Positions 1-8,761 of a DNA stretch of 19,181 nt are shown here, piece by piece (the stretch's first letter is position 1; every line of letters starts with the position of its first letter). The notes under the pieces are model-generated. The model did not search any database. It was not told where the DNA came from and saw only the letters and a program-made list of their open reading frames with translations. The stretch is from Burkholderia sp. Lineage in GTDB: Bacteria > Pseudomonadota > Gammaproteobacteria > Burkholderiales > Burkholderiaceae. A program made the translations under genes and the position numbers. Where the stretch lies: positions 1-19,181 of the forward strand of contig NZ_JAHACR010000048.1 in assembly GCF_018375725.1 (NCBI RefSeq), given 5' to 3'.

Positions 1-426
1 ACCGTATTCGCGCAACAGACGGCGGGGCGCGAGCATATGGGCATCGCCACCGCGCTGCTGCAATCGTTGCGGATGGTCGGCGGGATGGTCGGCGCGGCGC
101 TGACCGGCACGCTCGTCAGCCAGTCGTATGCGAGCGGCGTGCGCGACGCGCTGGCCGCGGATCACGCGCTGCAATGGCACGCGCGGCTGGCCGACCCGCA
201 GATCCTGATCGATCGCGCGACGCAGGGCAGCCTCGTCGGCGAGCTGACGCGGGCAGGGCATAATGGCGCGTTGTTGCTGGAGGCGGCCCGCGAATCGCTT
301 GTCAGCGCGATTCATCTGGGGATTGCGATGGCGGCCGTCGTCGCCGTTTATGCGGTGTGGCAATGCCGCCGCGTGCCGCCTGTTACGCTGCGCCGCGCGG
401 TCGAGCCGCACGTCGCAGTCGATTGA
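1..426 (+). CDS. MFS multidrug exporter, DHA2 (EmrB/QacA) type, C-terminal part only
   Basis: The reading frame is open from the first base and ends with TGA at 424-426, so the gene starts upstream of the window. About 141 residues are visible. The segment around 37-140 (MGIATALLQSLRMVGGMVGA) fits the glycine-rich late helix seen in 14-helix DHA2 drug exporters. It is followed by a polar extracytoplasmic loop, then a last hydrophobic helix (about 305-360, LGIAMAAVVAVYAVW), and a short basic tail. By family it would be an inner-membrane proton-driven efflux pump. The substrate cannot be told. A MarR regulator gene begins 21 nt downstream on the same strand, a common pairing for drug pumps, and the two probably share a transcript. 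The subfamily call rests only on the C-terminal part. Confidence 0.8.
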   Translation, partial: TVFAQQTAGREHMGIATALLQSLRMVGGMVGAALTGTLVSQSYASGVRDALAADHALQWHARLADPQILIDRATQGSLVGELTRAGHNGALLLEAARESLVSAIHLGIAMAAVVAVYAVWQCRRVPPVTLRRAVEPHVAVD

Positions 427-447
427 TCGAATTCACGAAGTCAGAGT

Positions 448-894
448 ATGGAACCACAGGACCGCGTTGCGATCTTGCAGCAATTCGGGCGCACTTACCG
501 CGCATTCATGACGGCGTTCGAGGCGCACGTCGGCCAGCCGATGCCGCGCTGGCGGATCATGGTCGCGCTGGATTCGCTGGGCGGCAGCTCGTCGCAAAAG
601 CGTCTCGTCGAGATCCTGCGGATCGATCCGGGCGCGCTGACCCGTCAGCTGAAGACACTCGATGCGCTCTGCCGGATCGAGCGCGAATCCGACGCGCGCG
701 ACAATCGCGTGACGAACGTGAAGCTGACCGCCGCCGGTTGCGCGGCGTTCGATGCGAGCCTGCCGCGCCGCAATGCATTCCTGCACGAGACGATGGCGTC
801 GATTCCCGATGAAGCGCTGAACGCATTGTCGGGCGCGCTTGCGATGCTCGAGACTCGCATCGCGGAAGTCGGCGCGCAGCCGGCGTCGCGTTGA
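448..894 (+). CDS. MarR family transcriptional regulator
   Basis: The 148-residue product has the length and plan of MarR repressors: an N-terminal dimerisation helix, a winged helix-turn-helix (about residues 30-100) and a C-terminal helix returning to the dimer interface. The DNA-recognition part reads SSSQKRLVEILRIDPGALTR, and the wing has the typical acidic/basic motif ESDARDNRVTNVKLT. MarR proteins repress adjacent transporter genes and release DNA when phenolic or other small ligands bind. Because it lies 21 nt after the exporter gene, it probably controls that gene and itself from a promoter upstream of the window. No strong ribosome binding site precedes the ATG at 448, which fits translational coupling to the exporter. 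The ligand is unknown. Confidence 0.9.
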   Translation: MEPQDRVAILQQFGRTYRAFMTAFEAHVGQPMPRWRIMVALDSLGGSSSQKRLVEILRIDPGALTRQLKTLDALCRIERESDARDNRVTNVKLTAAGCAAFDASLPRRNAFLHETMASIPDEALNALSGALAMLETRIAEVGAQPASR

Positions 895-901
895 CGGCAG
901 A

Positions 902-924
902 CGGCGGGCCGCCGAGGCCCGCCG
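902..924. terminator. Stem-loop between convergent marR-type and pfpI-type genes
   Basis: A 9-bp perfect stem (CGGCGGGCC at 902-910, GGCCCGCCG at 916-924) has a 5-nt loop. It lies between two convergent stop codons, where a bidirectional terminator would be expected. There is no T-run on either side, so classical intrinsic termination is uncertain. Confidence 0.4.
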
Positions 925-942
925 GCGTACGCGGCGCGTGGT

Positions 943-1524
943 TTACAGTTCGATCCGCGTTCCGAGCAGCGTGAGGAACTGCGCGAGCCACGCCGGATGC
1001 GCCGGCCACGCGGGCGCCGTGACGAACGGCGCATCGGTGACGGCGGCATCGACGGGAATGTCCGCGTATTCGCCACCGGCGAGTTTCACTTCGGGCGCGC
1101 AGGCGGGATAGGCCGAGATGCGCTTGCCGCGGATCACATCCGCGGCGGCGAGGAGTTGCGCCGCATGGCAGATCGCCGCGATCGGCTTGCCGGCCGCGGC
1201 GAACGCGCGCACGAGCGCAATCACTTTCGGATCCAGACGCAGGTATTCGGGCGCGCGGCCGCCTGCGATCGCGAGCGCGTCGTAACGCGACGCATCGATG
1301 TCGTCGAACGTCGCGTTCAGCGTGAACTGGTGGCCGGGCTTCTCGGTATAGGTCTGATCGCCCTCGAAGTCGTGGATCGCGGTCTTGATCTTGTCGCCCG
1401 CCCGCTTGCCGGGGCAGACCGCGTCGACCTGGTGGCCGACGGCCTGCAGTGCCTGGAACGGCACCATCGTCTCGTAGTCTTCGGCGAAATCGCCGGTCAG
1501 GAACAGGATCTTCTTTGCTGCCAT
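943..1524 (-). CDS. DJ-1/PfpI family protein (glutamine amidotransferase-like fold)
   Basis: The 193-residue product has the DJ-1/PfpI plan. Near the N-terminus is FLTGDFAEDYE with the conserved acidic residue (about Glu15). The nucleophile elbow is AAICHAAQ with Cys119 followed by His120, preceded by the strand and turn DALAIAGGRAPEYL. Family members act as proteases, glyoxalases, deglycases or chaperones, so the exact activity here cannot be told. The length matches single-domain cytoplasmic members, and I see no signal peptide. The start at 1524 is supported by GGAG six nt upstream on the minus strand. The gene lies downstream of the D-amino-acid deaminase gene on the same strand with a 108-nt gap that contains a stem-loop, so it may be separately expressed. 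Confidence 0.88.
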   Translation of the reverse strand: MAAKKILFLTGDFAEDYETMVPFQALQAVGHQVDAVCPGKRAGDKIKTAIHDFEGDQTYTEKPGHQFTLNATFDDIDASRYDALAIAGGRAPEYLRLDPKVIALVRAFAAAGKPIAAICHAAQLLAAADVIRGKRISAYPACAPEVKLAGGEYADIPVDAAVTDAPFVTAPAWPAHPAWLAQFLTLLGTRIEL

Positions 1525-1594
1525 GGCTTTCTCCGATGAGGGGGATTCAGGGCGAAAGCGCAGTGTACTCCGGCCGGTCTGCGCCGGTATGACA

Positions 1595-1615
1595 GCCGCC
1601 CCGGCGTGGGGCGGC
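1595..1615 (-). other. Intergenic GC-rich stem-loop between deaminase and pfpI-type genes
   Basis: GCCGCCCC (1595-1602) pairs perfectly with GGGGCGGC (1608-1615) across a 5-nt loop, just after the stop codon of the deaminase gene. There is no T-run, so it may act as an mRNA 3' end stabiliser or a weak terminator. Confidence 0.4.
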
Positions 1616-1632
1616 CGGATGCCGGCGAGCGT

Positions 1633-2913
1633 TCAGAAGAACGTTTCGATCACTTCCGTCACGCGGAATTGCGGATCGAGGACGAGCAGCTGGCGCCACT
1701 TGTCGAACGTCAGGCACGGGTGCGAGATGTCGAACGCGATCATGTCGCCGACCTTCACGTCCGCGCCGGGCGGGATCTGCAGATACGCATGCTGGTCCAT
1801 CAGTCCGGTGATCGCCCAGCCTTCGTTCGCGCCGATGTCGCGCGGCGCGGTATCGCGGCCTGGCCGGAAATGGCGGGCGGGCTCGGGCAGGCCGGCGTCG
1901 AACGCCGAATCGCGCTTGCCGAGCGCGACGATCGCCCGATCCGCCTCCGGCACCGACTGCACATACGCCCAGAGCTGGAGTGCGGGCAACAGGCCTTCGC
2001 CCATCCTGCGCGCGATCGGGTTGCGCGCGAACACGTCGGTCTGCGCCTTCTTGTAGATGCCGACGTCGTGCGTCAGATAACAGCCCGGGCGCAGCACCAC
2101 TTCCGCGAAGCCCGCATCGGACGCCTTCGCGAACTCCTCCGCGACGACGTCGTACCATGCCGACCCCGCGCCGGACAGGATCGCCGGCGTGCGCGCGAAG
2201 CGCCCCGCCGCGGCCAGTTCGCGCGTCAGCGCGACCGCGCCCTGCAGGAACGCGCGGATCTCGCCTTCCTCCTTCAGCACGCCTTCATACAGCTCGATAC
2301 CGGCCAGTTTCAGCGTGTCCGGATAACGGGCGACCGCGTCGAGCACCGCATCGCGTTGCGCGGCGTCGCGCACGCCGGCGCGCCCGCCCGGCACGCCGAG
2401 TTCGAGCAGCACGTTGATCGACTTCTTCGCGTCGCCGAAGAAGCGGCCGAGTTGCTCGACGCCGTCGACGGAGTCGACGAGGCAGAAGAACTCGAATTCG
2501 GGATCGGACAGCAGCTCGGCGATGATCGTCATGTTGTGACGGCCGACCAGCTGGTTGGCGAGCAGCACGCGCCGCACGCCGCCGTGATACGCGGCCTGCA
2601 CCTGATGCGCGGTCGCGAGCGTGATGCCCCACGCGCCGGCATCGAGCTGGCGGCGGAACAGTTGCGGCGCCATTGTCGTCTTGCCGTGCGGCGCGAACTT
2701 GACGCCGTACTCCTGGACGAACGCCTGCATCCACTTCAGGTTGTGCTCGATGCGGTCCGCGTACAGCACCGCGGCCGGCAGCCCGACGTCTTCCGCGAGC
2801 AGGTTCCATTCGAGGCGACTCGCATCGGCGAGCGGCACGCTTGCGCTCGGCAGGTTGCCGAGACCCTTGCCGAACGGCGCGATCGTCGCGTCCTGATAGT
2901 TTGTAACTTTCAT
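1633..2913 (-). CDS. PLP-dependent amino acid deaminase, D-serine dehydratase-like / D-threonine aldolase-like
   Basis: The 426-residue protein has an alanine-racemase-type N-terminal barrel. The motif VKFAPHGKTTMAPQLF includes the likely PLP lysine (Lys78), and GSAWYDVV lies further on. The C-terminal domain contains ISHPCLTFDKW, whose His-x-Cys matches the metal-ligand pair of eukaryotic-type D-serine dehydratases (DSD1 family). The predicted reaction is metal-assisted deamination or dehydration of a D-amino acid, probably a beta-hydroxy one such as D-serine or D-threonine, giving a 2-oxoacid and ammonia. I chose ATG at 2913 (MKVTNY). An in-frame start 15 codons upstream exists, but GGAG at 2923-2926 fits the 2913 start. 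The gene is divergent from the RpiR regulator and D-aminoacylase genes, which supports a D-amino-acid role. Aldolase activity cannot be excluded. Confidence 0.85.
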   Translation of the reverse strand: MKVTNYQDATIAPFGKGLGNLPSASVPLADASRLEWNLLAEDVGLPAAVLYADRIEHNLKWMQAFVQEYGVKFAPHGKTTMAPQLFRRQLDAGAWGITLATAHQVQAAYHGGVRRVLLANQLVGRHNMTIIAELLSDPEFEFFCLVDSVDGVEQLGRFFGDAKKSINVLLELGVPGGRAGVRDAAQRDAVLDAVARYPDTLKLAGIELYEGVLKEEGEIRAFLQGAVALTRELAAAGRFARTPAILSGAGSAWYDVVAEEFAKASDAGFAEVVLRPGCYLTHDVGIYKKAQTDVFARNPIARRMGEGLLPALQLWAYVQSVPEADRAIVALGKRDSAFDAGLPEPARHFRPGRDTAPRDIGANEGWAITGLMDQHAYLQIPPGADVKVGDMIAFDISHPCLTFDKWRQLLVLDPQFRVTEVIETFF

Positions 2914-2922
2914 CTCATCCCG

Positions 2923-2926
2923 CTCC
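2923..2926 (-). promoter_or_regulatory. Ribosome binding site that decides the deaminase start
   Basis: On the minus strand GGAG lies 9 nt before the ATG at 2913. The in-frame ATG at 2928 overlaps this site, so the 2913 start is preferred. Confidence 0.6.
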
Positions 2927-2951
2927 ATCATGGATATGTATTGCATCGACG

Positions 2952-2981
2952 TTGACACGCCGATAGTACAAAAAGTAGCAT
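2952..2981 (+). promoter_or_regulatory. Putative sigma70 promoter for the RpiR/D-aminoacylase/RidA unit
   Basis: A perfect -35 hexamer TTGACA (2952-2957) is separated by 18 bp from TAGCAT (2976-2981), which matches the -10 consensus at four of six positions. Transcription would start near 2988, about 45 nt before the regulator's ATG. The promoter lies in the intergenic gap and overlaps one palindrome. Confidence 0.55.
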
Positions 2982-2982
2982 C
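2962..2982. promoter_or_regulatory. Imperfect palindrome overlapping the promoter (operator candidate 1)
   Basis: GATAGTAC (2962-2969) and GTAGCATC (2975-2982) are inverted with six of eight matches around AAAAA. The site lies between and across the -35/-10 elements of the plus promoter, where a repressor would block RNA polymerase. Confidence 0.35.
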
Positions 2983-2991
2983 GGCGCGGTG

Positions 2992-3008
2992 ATGTTATTT
3001 AGTAACAT
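2992..3008. promoter_or_regulatory. Palindrome ATGTTA-N5-TAACAT, operator candidate 2 for the RpiR regulator
   Basis: The sequence ATGTTATTTAGTAACAT has perfect 6-bp arms and an AT-rich centre, in otherwise GC-rich DNA. It sits just downstream of the predicted transcription start. RpiR-family regulators such as HexR bind similar AT-rich palindromes, which makes it the best candidate site for the regulator encoded 25 nt downstream. Binding is inferred. Confidence 0.5.
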
Positions 3009-3032
3009 GGTGCGCCGCAACCGACCCCGCAG

Positions 3033-3938
3033 ATGAATTCGTCCAACACCACGCCTGCCGGCCAGCCTGTGGTCGACATCGTCGCGCGCATCGCCGAATG
3101 CGCGCCGGAACTGCGCGACGCCGAGCGCAAGGTGGCGTCGTTCATCCTCGCCGATCTGGCGCGCGCCGCACATGCCAGCATCGGCACGCTCGCACGCGAT
3201 GCGGAAGTGAGCATCGCCACCGTGACGCGCTTTGCGAAGGCGGTCGGTTGCCGCGACGTGCGCGAACTGAAGCTGCTCGTCGCGCAGGCGGCGGCCGTCG
3301 GCCAGCGCTTCCTCGCGCCCGCGGCTGGCGCGCAGGCGGACGACGCCAACCCGGCGTCGGTCGTTTATGACGAAATCCGGGGCGCGCTCGCACACAACCA
3401 CCAGCTCTTGCGCCAGACATCGTTCGATGCCACCGCCGATCTGCTCGCCAGCGCGAAGATGATCTACGTGTACGGGCAGGGCGGGGGCTCGACCGCACTC
3501 GCCGACGAGCTGCGCTTTCGCCTCGTGCGCTTCGGCCGTCCGGTCGCGAGCTACCAGGACAGCGTGCTGCAGCGCATGGTCGCGGCGACCGCGTCGCGCG
3601 ACAGCGTCGTCGTTGCGCTGTCGGCGAGCGGGCGCGTGCCGGAACTGCTGGAAAGCTGCCGTCTCGCGAAGCGCTACGGTGCGCCGCTGATCGCGGTGAC
3701 CGCGCCCGCATCGCCGCTCGCGCAGCTCGCCGATCATCTGATTCCGGTCGTCGCGTTCGAAACCGATTTCATCTACAAGCCATCGACATCGCGCTACGCG
3801 ATGATGATGGCGATCGACGTGCTCGTCACCGAGGTCGCATTGCGCCTCGGCGATACCTGCCGCGAATCCCTGCGCCGCATCAAGCATGCGCTCGACGCGC
3901 ATCGCGGGGGCGGCGACCGTCAACCGCTAGGAGACTGA
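3033..3938 (+). CDS. MurR/RpiR family transcriptional regulator with SIS domain
   Basis: The 301-residue protein has an N-terminal RpiR-type helix-turn-helix (about residues 10-85; ASIGTLARDAEVSIATVTRF is the recognition unit). A C-terminal SIS domain follows (about 125-265; MIYVYGQGGGSTALADEL, then VVALSASGRVPELLE). In this family the SIS domain usually binds phosphosugars, and the proteins act as repressors or activators of the adjacent catabolic genes. The gene is divergent from the deaminase gene and followed at a 2-nt distance by the D-aminoacylase gene, so it probably controls both directions through the palindromes at 2962-3008. No clear ribosome binding site precedes ATG 3033; a nine-codon upstream frame ends across it. 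The ligand is unknown and need not be a sugar phosphate. Confidence 0.92.
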   Translation: MNSSNTTPAGQPVVDIVARIAECAPELRDAERKVASFILADLARAAHASIGTLARDAEVSIATVTRFAKAVGCRDVRELKLLVAQAAAVGQRFLAPAAGAQADDANPASVVYDEIRGALAHNHQLLRQTSFDATADLLASAKMIYVYGQGGGSTALADELRFRLVRFGRPVASYQDSVLQRMVAATASRDSVVVALSASGRVPELLESCRLAKRYGAPLIAVTAPASPLAQLADHLIPVVAFETDFIYKPSTSRYAMMMAIDVLVTEVALRLGDTCRESLRRIKHALDAHRGGGDRQPLGD

Positions 3939-3940
3939 AC

Positions 3941-5497
<1,557 letters not shown>

Positions 5498-5518
5498 CGC
5501 GCGTCGAACTTATCTTCC

Positions 5519-5542
5519 GCGCGCGCCGCGACCGGCGCGCGC
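5519..5542 (+). other. Intercistronic hairpin 1, D-aminoacylase to ridA-like gap
   Basis: GCGCGCGCC (5519-5527) pairs perfectly with GGCGCGCGC (5534-5542) over a 6-nt loop. No T-run follows, so it looks more like an mRNA stability or processing element than a terminator. Confidence 0.5.
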
Positions 5543-5545
5543 ATC

Positions 5546-5561
5546 AGGGTCGACAGACCCT
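5546..5561 (+). other. Intercistronic hairpin 2, D-aminoacylase to ridA-like gap
   Basis: AGGGTC (5546-5551) pairs perfectly with GACCCT (5556-5561) over the tetraloop GACA. It lies 3 nt after hairpin 1 and 12 nt before the ribosome binding site of the next gene. Confidence 0.45.
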
Positions 5562-5585
5562 CACAACCGAAACAGGAGTCAAACG

Positions 5586-5972
5586 ATGAAGCGATATGGC
5601 GTAGGCGAAGCGAAGGGGACGGGCGGCCAGGTGATGCCGTTCGCGCGTGCGGTCGAAGCCGACGGCTGGCTGTACGTGTCCGGCCAGACGCCGATGGTGA
5701 ATGGCGAAGTGGTCGAAGGCGGGATCGTCACGCAGTCGAAGCAGGCAATCGAGAACGTGATTGCGATCCTGAAGGAAGCCGGCTACGGCCTCGAGCACGT
5801 CGTGCGCTGCGGCGTATGGCTCGACGATGCGCGCGATTTCGCGTCGTTCAACCGCGTGTTCGTTTCGTACTTCGGCGAGCATCCGCCGGCACGCGCGTGC
5901 GTGCAGTCGAGCATGGTGATCGACTGCAAGGTCGAGGTCGACTGCATCGCGTACAAGGCGCCGGCGAAGTAA
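5586..5972 (+). CDS. RidA family protein (reactive intermediate/enamine-imine deaminase)
   Basis: The 128-residue product has the length and fold markers of RidA/YjgF/UK114 proteins: VSGQTPM in the first half, and ARACVQSSM with the catalytic-type Arg103 followed by Cys104. The end KVEVDCIAY holds the conserved acidic residue (Glu117). RidA proteins form cytoplasmic trimers and hydrolyse the 2-aminoacrylate-type enamines or imines that PLP dehydratases release. Its place in a D-amino-acid deaminase cluster fits that job. Start 5586 is fixed by AGGAG at 5574-5578, 7 nt upstream. A longer in-frame reading back to 5418 would run through the D-aminoacylase repeat and the two hairpins, and is rejected. 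Arg at the key position suggests the imine-deaminase class, but the subfamily cannot be settled here. Confidence 0.9.
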   Translation: MKRYGVGEAKGTGGQVMPFARAVEADGWLYVSGQTPMVNGEVVEGGIVTQSKQAIENVIAILKEAGYGLEHVVRCGVWLDDARDFASFNRVFVSYFGEHPPARACVQSSMVIDCKVEVDCIAYKAPAK

Positions 5973-5999
5973 CGCCGCGCGCTTGTGAGCGCGCCATGC

Positions 6000-6042
6000 A
6001 AACAGCCCGATCGGCTTGCATCGCCGATCGGGCTGTTTCGTT
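6000..6042. terminator. Strong intrinsic terminator between ridA-like gene and queF
   Basis: A perfect 16-bp stem (AAACAGCCCGATCGGC at 6000-6015, its complement at 6023-6038) has a 7-nt loop. It is followed by CGTTTT on the plus strand and lies between convergent genes. It should end the D-amino-acid transcript and may also serve queF from the other side. Confidence 0.88.
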
Positions 6043-6093
6043 TTCAGGGGCGGCGCCACGAACGCGCAGGCCGCTTCCCTCGCGGCACGCGGC

Positions 6094-6918
6094 TTACTGT
6101 CGCGCGGTGCGCGCGTTGTCCGGCATCGGCTGGTTGTAGTTGGTGCGGAACGGATTGATGTCGAGGCCGCCGCGGCGCGTGTAGCGCGCGTAGACCGCGA
6201 GCTTCACCGGTTTGCACGCATGCAGGATGTCGATGAAGATGCGCTCGACGCACTGCTCGTGAAAGCCCGTGTGATTGCGGAACGAGATCAGGTAGCGCAG
6301 CAGGCCGCCATGATCGATCTGCGGCCCGACGTAGTGGATCTGCACGCTGCCCCAGTCCGGCTGGCCGGTGACCGGGCAGTTCGACCGCAGCAGGTCCGAG
6401 ACGAGCGTTTCCTCGACCGGCGCCTCGTCGAACGATGCGGTGAGGAGCGTGGGATCGGGCTCGTAGATGTCGGTCTCGAGGTCGAGCCGGTCGAGCGACA
6501 GCCCGTCCAGTTCGTCCATCCGGAGCTTGCCGAATTCGTGCGGCGAGACGAGTTGCACCGACACACTCGCGCCGCATGCGGCCGAGATGTCGCGCTTCAG
6601 CACATCGCGCACCGCTTCGGCGGAATCGAATGCGGTTTGCGCGAACGATCCGAGATACAGCTTGAACGACTTCGATTCGACGATGTTCGGCGAATCGGCC
6701 GGTACGAAGAAGGTCGCGACTGCGACCTGCGGCTTGCCGCGCGCGTTGAGCCACGACAGTTCGTACGCATTCCAGATGTCGGTGCCGAAGAACGGCAGCG
6801 GCGACGTGATGCCGATCTGCTCGCGCGCGCCGGCGCGCGGGATCGGGAACAGCAGCGACGCGTCGTACTGCGATGCGTAGACGGTCGCCTTGCCGAGCGG
6901 GGAGTGTTCGGGATTCAT
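6094..6918 (-). CDS. queF: NADPH-dependent 7-cyano-7-deazaguanine reductase QueF, long (bimodular) form
   Basis: The 274-residue enzyme reduces preQ0 to preQ1 with two NADPH in the queuosine tRNA-modification pathway. Visible family marks are ESKSFKLYL (81-89, the NADPH-binding QueF motif), SNCPVTGQPDWG with the thioimide-forming Cys181 and the proton-donor Asp188, and TGFHEQCVERIF (His220, Glu221). The length near 280 and the two tunnelling-fold halves match the E. coli-type enzyme rather than the short Bacillus type. The gene starts 12 nt after the ilvA stop on the same strand, so the two are co-transcribed, although their pathways are unrelated. No strong ribosome binding site is seen. I see no preQ1 riboswitch in the short gap. 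Confidence 0.95.
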   Translation of the reverse strand: MNPEHSPLGKATVYASQYDASLLFPIPRAGAREQIGITSPLPFFGTDIWNAYELSWLNARGKPQVAVATFFVPADSPNIVESKSFKLYLGSFAQTAFDSAEAVRDVLKRDISAACGASVSVQLVSPHEFGKLRMDELDGLSLDRLDLETDIYEPDPTLLTASFDEAPVEETLVSDLLRSNCPVTGQPDWGSVQIHYVGPQIDHGGLLRYLISFRNHTGFHEQCVERIFIDILHACKPVKLAVYARYTRRGGLDINPFRTNYNQPMPDNARTARQ

Positions 6919-6930
6919 GGTGCTTGACGG

Positions 6931-8454
6931 TTACGACAGAAACAGACGGTAGGCCGGATTGCTGCTCTCTTCCCAATACGGGTAGCCGAGCACCGCGAGG
7001 AAGCGGTCGAATTCGGCGTGGTCGGCTTGCGGAACCTGCAGGCCGACGAGGATCGAGCTGTAATCCGCACCCTGGTTGCGGTAGTGGAACAGGCTGATGT
7101 TCCAGTCCGGCGCCATCGACGACAGGAACTTCATCAGTGCGCCCGGACGCTCCGGGAATTCGAAGCGGAACAGGCGCTCGTCGTGCGCGAGCGGCGAGTG
7201 ACCGCCCACCATATAGCGGACGTGCTGCTTCGACAGCTCGTCGCCGGTGAGGTCGACGGTCTTGAAGCCGTGCGCCTCGAAGTTGGCGGCGATCTCCGCG
7301 GATTCTTCGCGGCGCTTGATCTGCACGCCGACGAAGATGTGCGCGGACTGCGCGTCGGCGATGCGGTAGTTGAACTCGGTCACGTTGCGGTCGCCGACGA
7401 GCGAGCAGAAGCGCTTGAAACTGCCGCGCTCTTCGGGGATCGTGACCGCGAACACCGCTTCGCGCGCTTCGCCGACCTCGGCGCGCTCGGCGACGAAGCG
7501 CATCCGGTCGAAGTTCATGTTCGCGCCCGACGTGACAGCGACGAGCGTCTGGTTCTCGATGCCTTCGCGCTCCGCGTAGAGCTTCGCGCCGGCGACTGCG
7601 AGCGAGCCGGCCGGCTCGAGCACGCTGCGGGTGTCCTGGAACACGTCCTTGATCGCCGCGCACAGCGCATCGGTGTTGACCGTCACGACGCCATCGAGAT
7701 ACGCGTGGCACAGCCGGAAGGTTTCCTCGCCGACGAGCTTCACCGCGGTGCCGTCCGAGAACAGGCCGACCTCGGTGAGCTCGACGCGCTTGCCGGCCGC
7801 GAGCGATTGCGCCATCGCGCAGGAATCTTCGGTCTGCACGCCGATCACCTTGATCTCGGGGCGCACCGCCTTCACGTACGCGGCCACGCCCGCGGCGAGG
7901 CCGCCGCCGCCGATCGGCACGAAGATCGCATGGATCGGGCCCTGATGCTGCCGCAGGATTTCCATCGCGACCGTGCCCTGGCCCGCGATCACGTAAGGAT
8001 CGTCGAACGGGTGGACGAACGTGAGGCCGCGCTCTTCCTGCACCTTGACCGCATGCGCGTAGGCATCGCTGTACGATTCGCCCGCCTGGATCACCTCGAC
8101 CGTCGGACCGCCGTGCGCGCGCACTGCGTCGACCTTGACCTGCGGCGTCGTGACGGGCACCACGATCACCGCCTTCACGCCGAGGCGGGCGGCGGAGAAC
8201 GCGACGCCCTGCGCATGGTTGCCGGCCGACGCGGTGATCACGCCGCGCGCGAGCGCGTCGGCCGGAATATGCGCCATCTTGTTGTATGCGCCGCGCAGCT
8301 TGAACGAGAACACCGGCTGGTTGTCCTCGCGCTTCAGGTAGACGGGATTGCGCAGCCGCGCCGACAGGTTGCGGGCGGGTTCGAGTTCTGTCTCGAGCGC
8401 GACGTCGTAGACGCGCGCGGTGAGGATTTTCTTCAGATAATCGTGGGGTGCCAT
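6931..8454 (-). CDS. ilvA: Threonine ammonia-lyase, biosynthetic (threonine deaminase)
   Basis: The 507-residue PLP enzyme converts L-threonine to 2-oxobutanoate and ammonia, the first step of isoleucine synthesis. The PLP lysine lies in VFSFKLRGAYNKM (Lys52), SAGNHAQG is at 77-84, and the phosphate-binding loop IGGGGLAAG comes later. The C-terminal third (from about residue 330) holds two ACT-like regulatory modules (for example RGSFKRFCSLVGDRN and RPGALMKFLSSM), so feedback control by isoleucine/valine is expected. This separates it from the short catabolic TdcB form. The start at 8454 (MAPHDYLKK) is preferred. An in-frame start 40 codons upstream would add a tail unlike any threonine deaminase I know. 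queF follows 12 nt downstream. Confidence 0.95.
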   Translation of the reverse strand: MAPHDYLKKILTARVYDVALETELEPARNLSARLRNPVYLKREDNQPVFSFKLRGAYNKMAHIPADALARGVITASAGNHAQGVAFSAARLGVKAVIVVPVTTPQVKVDAVRAHGGPTVEVIQAGESYSDAYAHAVKVQEERGLTFVHPFDDPYVIAGQGTVAMEILRQHQGPIHAIFVPIGGGGLAAGVAAYVKAVRPEIKVIGVQTEDSCAMAQSLAAGKRVELTEVGLFSDGTAVKLVGEETFRLCHAYLDGVVTVNTDALCAAIKDVFQDTRSVLEPAGSLAVAGAKLYAEREGIENQTLVAVTSGANMNFDRMRFVAERAEVGEAREAVFAVTIPEERGSFKRFCSLVGDRNVTEFNYRIADAQSAHIFVGVQIKRREESAEIAANFEAHGFKTVDLTGDELSKQHVRYMVGGHSPLAHDERLFRFEFPERPGALMKFLSSMAPDWNISLFHYRNQGADYSSILVGLQVPQADHAEFDRFLAVLGYPYWEESSNPAYRLFLS

Positions 8455-8730
8455 GGACGCTCGCGTGCGGTGCGGATGCAGACGATAAAACGACAATGAT
8501 AGCGCCAAGGGTTTGCTGGCATATGCATTGCACGCGCGGATGCGCGAAATACGCGCCGGCGCGGGCATGGGCAATCAGCCCCGCCCCCGTTTTTTCGGGC
8601 TTAACCGCCCGGTTACCGACCGGACGGACGGCGAATGCGGATGCGAATCGGCGTCCGCGCCCGGCGCGGCGGGCCTTTGCGGCGCGTCGCGCGGCCGATC
8701 CGACGCCTCACGCGAGGCCCGATCATGGGT

Positions 8731-8736
8731 TAGAAT
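8731..8736 (+). promoter_or_regulatory. Possible -10 element (TAGAAT) for the oxidoreductase unit
   Basis: TAGAAT matches the sigma70 -10 consensus at five of six positions in an AT-rich island. No good -35 lies 16-18 bp upstream, so an activator may be needed. Use of this site would give a leader of about 290 nt before ATG 9037. Confidence 0.35.
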
Positions 8737-8761
8737 TCCGTTTTGAATCAAGGATCGGAAG

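Noticed and set aside
6044..8533. An 829-codon minus-strand frame across queF and ilvA
   Set aside because: It is the frame-shifted shadow of two recognised genes on the same strand, with Arg/Ala-rich sequence and no family match.
8455..8574. 40-codon N-terminal extension of IlvA
   Set aside because: The extension has no counterpart in threonine deaminases as I know them, and MAPHDYLKK is a typical start of the enzyme.
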